DNA of 44,638 nucleotides from Actinomycetes bacterium (GTDB lineage: Bacteria > Actinomycetota > Acidimicrobiia > Acidimicrobiales > JAAEMS01). Position 1 is the stretch's first letter. The number at the start of each line of letters is the position of its first letter. Where the stretch lies: the NCBI GenBank assembly GCA_024225275.1, contig JAAEMS010000201.1, positions 1-44,638 on the forward strand, in the 5' to 3' direction. Under the pieces are notes generated by a model. That model had not been told where the DNA came from. It saw only the letters and a program-made list of their open reading frames with translations, and searched no databases. Positions 1 to 7,244 of the stretch are shown here, piece after piece. A program made the translations under genes and the position numbers.

Positions 1-2
1 GT

Positions 3-27
3 GGCTCATCGGATTTGAGCGGGCAGT
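3..27 (+). repeat. Left terminal inverted repeat of the ISL3 element
   Basis: Bases 11-27 (GGATTTGAGCGGGCAGT) are the exact reverse complement of 1373-1389. Pairing with the opposite end continues outward to base 1 with two mismatches. The repeat contains the transposase stop codon (TGA, complement of 6-8). Confidence 0.9.
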
Positions 28-1289
28 AGCTGGTCGAGGAGGTTCCAGTTGGGTCGTCCGGCGTAGAGGAGAGCGCGGATTCGGTAGTTCCGGAAGTTGC
101 GGAATCCGAACCCGATGCGTTTGGCGAGTTTGATCATGTTGTTGGCTCCTTCGGTGGGCCCGTTCGATACCTTTCGGCGGTGCCAGTTGGTGATCTGGGT
201 CCGCCATCGGTGAAGGGTCCGGCCCAAGGAGTTGACCTCGGGCGGGAACGTGTTGTCGATCATCAGCTCAGCGAGTTCGTTGATGGCCTCGACCGCGTCG
301 GTGTAGCTGGTGATTGCATACAGGTCGCGGACAGCTTCCCACGCCCATTGCACCTCCCCGTGAGGATCACCTTGGGCGAGACGCAGCGCGAGTTTCGATT
401 CGGCCCGAACATCGAGACGCTCAGCGGCTGTGGTCAACAGGCGCCGGATCCGATACAGCGGATCGTCCTTGCGGCCGCGATGGCTCAGCGTGGCGTTCTG
501 CACCCGCCGCCGGCACTCATCGACGCGCTGGTTGGCGTTGCGGACCACATGAAACGGATCTGCGATCTGGATCACCCAACCCAACGCGTCGTTGAACACC
601 TTGCGATAGGGGCCTGACATGTCCAAGACCCCGAACCGGATCTGTTGCACCCACGCCTGGGGTTCGGTGTTGAACCAGTCGATCACCGCCTTGGCAGTGC
701 GAGCCTCGACCATGTCGATCAACTGGCCCGTGTCGACATCAACAATCGAGGTCGCCCAGCACTTGTGACGCCACTGGCCCCGCCGCACAAACAACGTTTC
801 ATCGATCCCCACCGCGGTCACCGCCCCAACTCGGTTGGTGTCAGCATCGATCAGAGCGCCACCCCACCCAATCACCGCGTTGTTGACCGTGTGCCAATCC
901 GTACCCAGCTCCTTGGCAACCGAAGCGACACTACGCCGGTGTTGACCAACCTGACGCGTCGCCCACCGGCCCGCCCTCGTCGTGAGCTTGTGCCCCGCTG
1001 AAGCGATCCGGTCATCGACTTCGGTGAACGACCCGACGCCACAACAGCGCTTCCAACGCCGTTTCACCCACACCAGACAAGCTGGGCGCCCAAAGCACGC
1101 CAGATCCGTCAACGACACCGCCGAGCGGTCCTTCAACCGATGCTCGACCCCGCACGAGACACAACGCGGCGGCGGGTTCGTCGATGACACCCACACCACC
1201 AACCCATCACCGCGGTCATCGACCCCATCGATGTTGACCTCTTCGAGACCCACCAGGGCCTCACACATCGCAGTAGCATCAACCAACAC
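6..1289 (-). CDS. ISL3-family transposase (DDE)
   Basis: A 427-residue transposase that cuts and rejoins the element's ends. The N-terminus has the zinc-ribbon of this family (C43-x2-C46 and a C82/C83 pair). A helix-turn-helix-like segment follows around residues 105-140. The DDE catalytic core starts near residue 155, and the likely triad is D163 (GIDE), D223 (LDMS) and E380 (GPTEGANN), all in the expected sequence context. The segment ending NGPTEGANNMIK...GFGFRNF is characteristic of ISL3. Length is normal for the family and no internal stop or frameshift is seen, so the element may still be active. It is the only gene between the two inverted repeats. Confidence 0.92.
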   Translation of the reverse strand: MLVDATAMCEALVGLEEVNIDGVDDRGDGLVVWVSSTNPPPRCVSCGVEHRLKDRSAVSLTDLACFGRPACLVWVKRRWKRCCGVGSFTEVDDRIASAGHKLTTRAGRWATRQVGQHRRSVASVAKELGTDWHTVNNAVIGWGGALIDADTNRVGAVTAVGIDETLFVRRGQWRHKCWATSIVDVDTGQLIDMVEARTAKAVIDWFNTEPQAWVQQIRFGVLDMSGPYRKVFNDALGWVIQIADPFHVVRNANQRVDECRRRVQNATLSHRGRKDDPLYRIRRLLTTAAERLDVRAESKLALRLAQGDPHGEVQWAWEAVRDLYAITSYTDAVEAINELAELMIDNTFPPEVNSLGRTLHRWRTQITNWHRRKVSNGPTEGANNMIKLAKRIGFGFRNFRNYRIRALLYAGRPNWNLLDQLLPAQIR

Positions 1290-1359
1290 AGGGACTCTCC
1301 TGGATCTGTAGGCCTACAACACCTCCAGAATCGTTGAGTCCCTGTCTCGCGTCGCGGAC

Positions 1360-2742
1360 CTACCCCACCATCACTGCCCGCTCAAATCCGAAGCGCCACT
1401 TTGCGAAGGTGAGCCGCCCATTGCTGCTGATCCTTGGCGGGGCAGTGACCCGGCCTGCGTAGGTGTTTGCCACTTCGTCGGTGATCACCATTGAAGCCGT
1501 TGCGCCAGATTCGTCGAAGATGCTGTCACCGTCAGAGTCTCGATCGTGAGCAACAACATCGGTACCGTTCTCAACCCAAGACACGAACCGCGAATCGGGG
1601 GAGACATCGAGCGCGAAAACGGGGCTGGTGGCGGTCGCAAGTGAAGAAGTCGTTCCGGTCGCAGTCGTCACCACCGCGATCTCGGTATTGGTGGCCACGA
1701 TGATTTCATCACCGTTGGTGACGGGGACGGCAGTGACCAGATTCTCCGAGTTGGGCAGCAGCGCCGGCGCAGCCCCGACCTCAATGACATACCAGTCGAT
1801 GTCGGTATCGGCGTCACCTGGATCGAGGGCCTCTGCCGTACCAACGGTAACCGTGGTTCCGTCATCGGAGAGACGAGCATTGATGGGCCGGACAACCCCA
1901 GAAGCGATCGAGGTCGTTGTTCCGCCCGGGTTGGCGACAAGGGCAAGATCGCCGCCGATGTCGACAAGTATCTCGGTCCCATCCGGGGTGGCATCGAGGA
2001 CGCGAATGTCGAGACCGGTCACAAGGGTTGTGATGGACCCAGTGCTGAGATCACGGACCTCTAGGCGGAGATTGCCAGCAGCGATATCGGCCTCAGTGTC
2101 CGCCGCGGTCGCGAACAGGAGATTGGCCGTGTCCGCGTACTGGACAGTTGTCTGAGGCTGAGCGGCGCCAGTCAGCCCTAGTTCATGATGGTCCGCAACC
2201 TCAACCGGGGTGATCGCCCGGTCATAGAAGGCCAACTCATCGAATCGCACCGGCTGTCCGATGAACTGCCCGAGGACCAGCCGGTCGTCAGTTGGGGAGA
2301 AGAAGGTCTGCTCTCCGCCTGTCGGGTTGGCATCGACCTCAACCCCGTTCAAGAACATCCGAAGCTGCGCCGAGTCCTTGGTGATCACAACATGGTTGGG
2401 CGACGCCAGCGTCACCGGCGACGAAACCGACGCCAGCGTCGAACCGGTCGATCCAAGGCGCATATCGAACACAAGACGCTCGTTGTCGTTGTTGTAGCCC
2501 ATATTCCAGCCCGATGACGAGCCGCTCTCCACCGTCTTGAGGAACACACCGCCCCACCCGAACGGGTCGTCGAACCAAAACTCCACCGAGAACTCATCGT
2601 TCAAAGCAGTACCCGGCCCCTGCCCCACAACCCCGGACAACATCGCTTGCGGCGAGAGCCCGACCTCGATCGAACTATCGGCAAGCGAAGGAACAACAGA
2701 CGCTGTGCCCGAGACAACTGCCTCATTCACCACCCAAGGCAC
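1360..2742 (-). pseudogene. LamG / beta-propeller surface protein, truncated at both ends
   Basis: The readable frame starts at a GTG (2742) but continues upstream without a start (residues FVDEIAG precede it), so the true N-terminus is missing. Residues about 20-190 look like a LamG/concanavalin-A jellyroll domain (VEFWF, GWNMGYN, VVITKD, LRMFLNGVEV, DELAFYDRAI). The rest (about 200-450) has repeated strands ending in T-x-T-x-S-L blocks, like a TolB/WD40-type beta-propeller. It includes an Asp-rich loop, DRDSDGDSIFDE, that could bind calcium. The C-terminus enters the ISL3 element at 1397 and stops at 1360. Such proteins are usually secreted. No signal peptide remains. The product is probably non-functional. 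Confidence 0.72.
1373..1397 (-). repeat. Right terminal inverted repeat of the ISL3 element
   Basis: Inverted copy of the left end, 17 exact bases plus a mostly matching outer part. It lies inside the open reading frame of the neighbouring LamG gene, whose reading frame runs into the element and ends at a stop at 1360-1362. Confidence 0.9.
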
Positions 2743-2752
2743 TCCCGCGATC

Positions 2753-2917
2753 TCATCGACGAAGGGGCCCTTTGAGGATTCGCCAGGCGGTGGACGCCCC
2801 TACCTGGTGGCCGGTTGGGTTGGTGGCGGAGCACGATGATCTCGAGGTCCTCGAGCGGCCGGAGCGCGCAGAGAGCTGTGCCAGCAAGGTGAGGAACCGG
2901 TAGAGGATGCGAAACAT
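2753..2917 (-). pseudogene. Remnant of an integrase-type (rve) transposase, internally deleted
   Basis: A 54-residue open frame begins MFRILYRFLTLLAQLSARSG, the usual N-terminus of actinobacterial integrase-core transposases. A one-base shift moves the hallmark DLEIIVLRHQ into the next frame. The original frame then resumes with GHQVGASTAWRILKG, a motif that normally lies about 100 residues further on. The gene has therefore lost its middle and its catalytic core. Its 3' end is joined directly to the LamG fragment at about 2753-2770. Recognition rests on motif memory, not a search. Confidence 0.62.
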
Positions 2918-3191
2918 GAGGGCTCAGGATGCGCTGCATCGTGCCTGGTCAGCACCCACGGCCGAGCATTGGGCACCCACACCCTCTCAGTGACACTCGT
3001 CGACGATCGACAGAGATCACAACGCTTCAAGGACCATTCTGCGAGGGGCACGTCTCCTATTGCCTCATTGGGAGCGTCGAGTATCCTGACAGAGAGAACG
3101 TGTGACCACGGAACGTGAGGTCGTGGTCGAGCTGAATGCGTGCCTCACGCTTGTGGTCTCACCGATGGAGATGCAGGAGAGAGGGGACCAC
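2918..3191. other. Gap before the lasso genes; no convincing gene
   Basis: A lasso precursor gene would be expected near here. A GTG-started frame (2990-3118, about 42 residues) and a start-less frame ending ...GSVEYPDRENV at 3105 are open. Neither has the leader features normally seen (Tyr-Pro-x-Leu and a Thr two residues before the core), and neither has a ribosome-binding site. The stretch is best treated as a junction left by the rearrangements on its left. Confidence 0.4.
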
Positions 3192-3722
3192 ATGTCGGAG
3201 TCGAGCTTGTCAACGCATTCGCTGGTGTCGGCAAGACCCGAGTTGTTGTCGACCGGCCTGAGTTCCACCGAGGTGGTGCTGCTCGACATGGACTCGGGCC
3301 GGTGCTTCGGTATGGACGCGGTGGCCAACACGATCTGGAAATCGATCAAAGAGCCGCGGACGGTCGACGAGGTCTGTGACGCGGTGCTGGCCGCCTTCGA
3401 GACGCCGCGCAACGAGGTCGAGTCCGACGCGTTGTCGTTCCTCGCCGAGCTCGGCGAGGCCGGTCTTGCACAGGTTCACGAGGGCCCCAGCCGAACACTG
3501 CGAGCGCAACGGTATCCCGAACGCGGCGATCGAGGCTGCGGAACCTCGCGTCACGGCCACGCGACGACAAGTTGCTCGTCGTCCAGGCGGCCCTGTTGGT
3601 CGGTGCGACGCGCCTCGCGATCAGCCGTCTCCGGTTCGAACGCCTCGAAGACTTGTTGGGCGAGCGTCTCGCCGAGTCCCCCCGCGAGATCACGCCGTGG
3701 CAGCTGCGGCAGGCTCGCATGA
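3192..3722 (+). CDS. Lasso-peptide B1 protein (PqqD-like RiPP recognition element), tail read through
   Basis: Residues 1-100 form a PqqD-family RRE, the small domain that binds the leader of a ribosomal peptide and delivers it to the B2 protease. It has TEVVLLDMDSGRCFGMD, AVANTIWKSI, a TVDEV helix and a final Ala-Gly-Leu-Ala-Gln-Val strand. The ATG at 3192 has a good ribosome-binding site (AGGAGAGAGGGG); an in-frame GTG at 3102 lacks one. The family normally ends near residue 105. Here the frame runs on to 3722 with Arg/Ser-rich sequence that is only the shadow of the next gene. Codon 3507-3509 is CAA, one transition from a TAA stop. Either the stop was mutated or the tail is tolerated. Confidence 0.72.
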   Translation: MSESSLSTHSLVSARPELLSTGLSSTEVVLLDMDSGRCFGMDAVANTIWKSIKEPRTVDEVCDAVLAAFETPRNEVESDALSFLAELGEAGLAQVHEGPSRTLRAQRYPERGDRGCGTSRHGHATTSCSSSRRPCWSVRRASRSAVSGSNASKTCWASVSPSPPARSRRGSCGRLA

Positions 3723-3964
3723 TCGCGTGGGCGGTTCGAACTGTGAGTCCCTACACCCCCTGGAAGAGCAACTGCTTTCCGCAGGCACTGACGACGAAGC
3801 TCCTGCTTCGTCGTCGAGGTGTCGAGTCCACGCTGTACATCGGAGCCGCGTTCACCGAGGACAAGAGCGCTCTCCAGGCGCATGCCTGGCTGCGCTGCGG
3901 CTCCTACTTCGTCGCCGGTGGGGACGGAGCGGAGAGTTTCGGTGCGGTCGCCTCCAATGCATGA
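3572..3964 (+). CDS. Lasso-peptide B2 protein (transglutaminase-like leader protease)
   Basis: B2 proteins cleave the leader from the lasso precursor using a Cys-His-Asp triad. The catalytic Cys lies in SPYTPWKSNCFPQALTT and the His in LQAHAWLRCG. A downstream GGDGAESF supplies an acidic candidate. The conserved LLLRRRGVESTLYIGAA lies between them. The only legal start in frame is TTG 3572, giving 130 residues. The homologous N-terminus (RSRLRNLASRPRDDK) continues upstream to an ACG codon at 3509-3511, which would give 151 residues, about the family norm. The original ATG may thus have decayed to ACG. The stop overlaps the start of the next gene (ATGCATGA, 3957-3964). Confidence 0.72.
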   Translation: MLVVQAALLVGATRLAISRLRFERLEDLLGERLAESPREITPWQLRQARMIAWAVRTVSPYTPWKSNCFPQALTTKLLLRRRGVESTLYIGAAFTEDKSALQAHAWLRCGSYFVAGGDGAESFGAVASNA

Positions 3965-5071
3965 CCGGAACCGCCGACCCGTGAGCTCCACCCGTAGCGA
4001 TACGCAGTGGAGCCTGACGTCGGGGAGATCCCGTTCGGTCTCGCGAGTCGGAACGCTCGTGCGGGCGGGCCGCCTGGTTGCCCGGGCGGCACGAGCCTCG
4101 ATGCTGGCTGTGGCCGCGGTGCAGGTTACCGCTGGGTTGCTCGGCGGCCTCCTGCTCTATGCGTCGGGTCGGGTGATCGACGGACTGGCGGGTGGGGAAG
4201 CAGACTGGGGCGCCACCTGGCCGTGGATAGCTGCCCTTGCCGGCATCACGACCGTGAGCGGTGTCCTACAGGCGGTCGGGAACGAGCAGCAACGCCTGTT
4301 CACCGCCCACGAGCGAGCGGCCGATCGCGGCTTCGGCCGATTTGCCGTTCGAGCGGTTCGATTCGGGCCGATTCGGGCCGCGGCGGGCGAACGAGGGCTC
4401 GCGGGGCAGCGCAACGAGCATCGCGTGGGGCACGCTCGGCACCACCCGAACCGTCATCGACGGAGTCGTGATCGTGGCCCCGCTTCTCGTGATCGTTCCC
4501 GTGGAAATCCCGATCGCTCTCGGCGCCTCTGTTCTGCTGTTTCTCATGAGCCGAAGGAGCAACCAGATCCGACACCGCTTCGCCTGGGATCTGACGGAGG
4601 ACGATCGACATCGCGGTTGCTTGGCCCAGGTGTTCTGCGACCGAGACACGGAGCGCGAGGTCCGCATGTTCGACCTCGGCCGATGGCTTGGAGAAGCGCA
4701 CAGCACTCTCTGGGGCAAGCGTCTCGTGAGGCTCCGTCGGGTGGTGTGGACACGGGTGCGCAACGCGGCGGTCGGGTCACTGGCATCGTCCACGATGATC
4801 GCGGCGGCCCTGGGGCTGGTCGCCTGGCTGGCAGCGACCGGCAATCTGAGTCTGGCCGACGCCGGCGTCGGGATCCTCGGCGTGCATCGGTTGGCGGGCG
4901 CCACCGCCAAGCTCAACACGCATACGGCCAACCACATCAGGGCGGTCTGCACGTGCTCGACTATGACGACTTCCTGACCGACGCCGAGCATGAACGTGAA
5001 GACACCGGCGGGCTCGACATCCCCGACTCGTCGAGCAGGGCGGGCTGTACCGCTCACATACGGGCGGGTAG
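3957..5071 (+). pseudogene. Lasso-peptide ABC exporter, frameshifted and without its ATPase domain
   Basis: From ATG 3957 the frame encodes an exporter N-terminus with transmembrane helices (SMLAVAAVQVTAGLLGGLLL, WPWIAALAGITTVSG). Near 4315-4335 homology shifts to the next frame (SADLPFERFDS, then RANEGSRGS), giving helices VIVAPLLVIVPVEIPIAL and SSTMIAAALGLVAWLA. Near 4930 it shifts back (GLHVLDYDDFLTDAEH). The text then jumps to VEQGGLYRSHTGG and a TAG at 5069-5071. That last piece looks like the extreme C-terminus of an ABC ATPase. Walker A, signature and Walker B are absent, so about 200 residues have been deleted. A 10-bp tandem duplication (CGATTCGGGC twice, near 4369-4389) lies beside the first shift. 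The gene cannot make a working exporter. Confidence 0.75.
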
Positions 5072-5083
5072 GTCGTAGACGTC

Positions 5084-6256
5084 ATGGGCGCGCCGCATCC
5101 GAGTCTGTTGGCAATGGTTGTTGACGGGGCAGCGCCGGCCGATCTGCATGTGGATCGTCGGATGGCGGCCGACGCCATCAACCAGCGGGTCTCGAGTCTG
5201 TTGCTGACCGAGGTGATGCGACAGAATCTCAGAGCCGATCGCCATGCACTGAACACTCTCGCCCGCAACGTGTTGAACACCAAGCGGCAACACGCCCTTC
5301 AGACAAACGCGCTGTGTACGGTGCTACGCCGGCTCGATGGGGTGGCTCCCGTCGGATTGGCCAAGGGGCTCGCAATCGAATTGGCCCTCTATGCCGAGCG
5401 GGGTCTTCGGCCGTCCGCCGACATCGATCTCTTTCTGCATCCCGACGACCTATCCCATTTTGGTGAGGTGGTGTCCGCGATTGGCGGTTCCTCCGACATG
5501 GGTGAGTCGCTGCGGTGGGTGGCCCGGGCCGGACGGGTCTACGAGCACACAGTCCAAGCCGAGGGCGCCACGTTCGACATCCACACCGACATTGCGAATC
5601 TGATCCTGCCAATACGACAGGTCGAGCTGTTCTGGGAGCGGCTCACCCAGATCCCGTGTCCGAACTGTCACGGCGATCACGGGCCATGGGTGATGGATCT
5701 TGACCTGTCGCTGGTCATGGCCGTATTGCACTTCGCTCGGGATCGCTTCGTCGACCTCCGGCGCCTGAACGATCTGAAGCAGATGCTGGATGCCGGTCCG
5801 GACTGGGACTTCATCTCGGAGTTCGTTCAGGTGGAGGGGATGCGGGATCTGATCTCGATGGCGCTCGACGTGATTTGCGATCTGCTCGGCCGGACCCATC
5901 CGCTTCCATCTGCTTCGGTAGCGAATCGGTGGCTGGCGAGCCGAGTGGTTTGGCCTGAGCACTTGCATCTTCGTGGCTACGACGAGCGCAAGCGACGACA
6001 ACGGACGGCCCAGGCGGCGGTGTCGCTGCTGCTCAGCGGACGGAGAGCTGAGGTCGCACGAGCGGTGGCCCGCCGAGTCTTCCCGCCCCCAGACCTGCTC
6101 GACGCGTTCGGATACTCCGAACGCGGCCCCTATCCGGTGAGGCTGGTTCGTTTCAGGGTCGACCAAACGAAGGAGCTTCGGAGCCGACTCGCCGAGGATC
6201 GTCGGCGTGGGCTTCAGCGGCAATCAACAGGAGGTACCAGGGCACCGTTGCGTTGA
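5084..6256 (+). CDS. Nucleotidyltransferase-fold protein of a lasso-peptide cluster
   Basis: A 390-residue protein resembling the uncharacterised nucleotidyltransferase family (NTP_transf_5 type). The motif is KGLAIELALY followed by GLRPSADIDLFLHPDDL, with D113 and D115 as the likely metal-binding pair and K94 in the nucleotide-side loop. The middle (VMDLDLSLVMAVLHFARDRFVDLRRLNDLKQML) matches the helical region of this family. Homologues occur in lasso-peptide clusters, often with a kinase, and are thought to tailor the peptide; the substrate here is unknown. ATG 5084 lies 12 bases after the exporter remnant. The reading frame is intact although its neighbours are broken. The last dozen residues may be derived from the adjacent IS junction. 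Confidence 0.68.
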   Translation: MGAPHPSLLAMVVDGAAPADLHVDRRMAADAINQRVSSLLLTEVMRQNLRADRHALNTLARNVLNTKRQHALQTNALCTVLRRLDGVAPVGLAKGLAIELALYAERGLRPSADIDLFLHPDDLSHFGEVVSAIGGSSDMGESLRWVARAGRVYEHTVQAEGATFDIHTDIANLILPIRQVELFWERLTQIPCPNCHGDHGPWVMDLDLSLVMAVLHFARDRFVDLRRLNDLKQMLDAGPDWDFISEFVQVEGMRDLISMALDVICDLLGRTHPLPSASVANRWLASRVVWPEHLHLRGYDERKRRQRTAQAAVSLLLSGRRAEVARAVARRVFPPPDLLDAFGYSERGPYPVRLVRFRVDQTKELRSRLAEDRRRGLQRQSTGGTRAPLR

Positions 6257-6300
6257 TCGATCGGCGGGCACGGTTCTGCCGGCTTGGTGTCGGGGTTCGG

Positions 6301-6600
6301 TCAGATCACCGCGGCGAGCTCATCGAAAGCGGCCGCCAGGCGTAGATGCTTGCGGTCGGTTTCCACGCCGAGTTCGTATTGACCGCGTCGAAGACTCTGA
6401 AGGAACGCGTGACCGCTGATCACGATCGACGCGGTCCGATCAGTGCTCAGACCGCGCATCGGTCTCAGCCTCGCCTCGAGGCGGCCGTGGTCCCATCCGA
6501 TCCTGTTGCGTCGCGTACTGCTCGGTGTCATGGGCTGCTCCTGGGATCAGCTCATCGACAACGCGTAGCAGGGGTGCAGCCAGATCGGTGGTGCCGCTGA
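6301..6600 (-). pseudogene. IS6-family transposase, 3' fragment with a frameshift
   Basis: The frame ending at 6301 reads WDHGRLEARLRPMRGL, then DRTASIVISGHAF, then LRRGQYELGVE and AAAFDELAAVI. This is the C-terminal part of actinobacterial IS6-family transposases. Upstream in another frame comes TTDLAAPLLRVVDELIPG and AAHDTEQYAT, the segment just before it. A one-base shift in the ACGCAACAGG stretch near 6505 separates the two. The N-terminal half of the gene, with the first catalytic Asp residues, is missing. The fragment abuts a PIN-domain remnant on its other side. Confidence 0.72.
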
Positions 6601-6636
6601 TCGTTGTGGTGTCGGGGTGTCTCGCCTGGCTGGATG

Positions 6637-6741
6637 TCAGGCTCGGTAGATGTGGACTGCGTCGGCGTGGGTGGCGAGGGCGCGGAGGTCCTTGAGGTCG
6701 CTGGTGAGCACGGCGCCGCCGGTACACCTGCATCCGTGGCA
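6637..6741 (-). pseudogene. C-terminal fragment of a PIN-domain (VapC-like) protein
   Basis: Reading back from the TGA at 6637-6639 gives GGAVLTSDLKDLRALATHADAVHIYRA. VLTSDxxDLRAL is the last conserved block of PIN-domain ribonucleases (VapC toxins), with the final acidic residues and the usual closing strand. The rest of the domain is missing: upstream the frame turns into unrelated sequence near 6741. No antitoxin gene is visible. Recognition rests on one short motif. Confidence 0.5.
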
Positions 6742-7244
6742 TACGCCTACTATTCACACTTCATGGGTGTGCCCCCAGTAACGGAGGGTGTGTCGGCCTG
6801 CCAACGGCAACCAGCGGCAGCGAGCGGGGGGAGCGCCTCGTGAAAGTGCTGCCAAATGCTCGAATCTGCCGCTCGTTGGCGGGGGCTGTTGGTCGGGCTC
6901 GTTGGGTCTCGGTTCGGGGGAGCGAATGTGTGCCCGGCCGCGCTGAAGCTGGCGACTGGCGGGGTTCGGCTCATCTCGGGGTCAGGCTGCTGGTTGGTAC
7001 TCGTTGATGAGTCGTGTGCAGGTGGTGGTGCGTTGGATCGGCGGATGTGGGGGCGCGCGACTGTTCGTCCTTGGTACTGGTGTCTCGCTGTTGCCCAGCC
7101 CGGACGGGGCGGTCAGCGTTGGCGGCGCAGCGCTGACTGGTAGGTATCACCGAGGCGTTCGGTGAGTTCTGCGACGCGAACACTGTCACGATTACCACAA
7201 CCGACCCAGTGCTGATCGTGGATCAGCGTGGGGGCAGATTGAGG
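6742..7244. other. About 500 bases of debris, no intact gene
   Basis: No convincing coding frame is present. On the minus strand a short frame ends QRTTTCTRLINEYQPAA at a stop (6982-6984). This resembles the C-terminus of integrase-type transposases (…LINEYxxAA) and may be another IS scrap. A second short frame near 7130-7195 reads VRVAELTERLGDTYQSALRRQR and is unassigned. The perfect hairpin at 7211-7227 belongs to the gene that ends at 7245. Confidence 0.4.
7211..7227 (-). terminator. Hairpin after the split-barrel gene
   Basis: Perfect 7-bp stem GCTGATC / GATCAGC with a 3-base loop (GTG), 17 bases downstream of the stop of the minus-strand gene at 7245. There is no T-run, so termination efficiency is unknown. 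Confidence 0.45.

Larger units (their letters stand above)
3..1397 (-). mobile_element. ISL3-family insertion sequence, apparently complete
   Basis: The element is a single transposase gene flanked by near-perfect terminal inverted repeats at 3-27 and 1373-1397. The 17 inner bases of each repeat (GGATTTGAGCGGGCAGT and its complement) match exactly, and the outer bases start GGC with T/C-rich sequence, as is usual for ISL3 ends. The transposase stop codon lies inside the left repeat. ISL3 elements normally make an 8-bp target duplication. Only two bases of the left flank are in the window and they do not match the last two of the right 8-mer (1398-1405), so a duplication cannot be shown. The element interrupts the gene to its right. 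Confidence 0.88.

Noticed and set aside
1..1405. Target-site duplication of the ISL3 element
   Set aside because: Only two bases of left flank are present and they do not match the right flank, so nothing can be claimed.
3040..3105. Start-less frame ending GSVEYPDRENV, resembling a lasso core
   Set aside because: Acidic residues fall at positions 7 and 9, but there is no start codon and no leader; the resemblance could be chance.
2990..3118. Candidate lasso precursor (GTG-started 42-residue frame)
   Set aside because: No leader motif (Tyr-Pro-x-Leu, Thr at -2), no ribosome-binding site, and no plausible ring-forming Gly/Ala plus Asp/Glu spacing.
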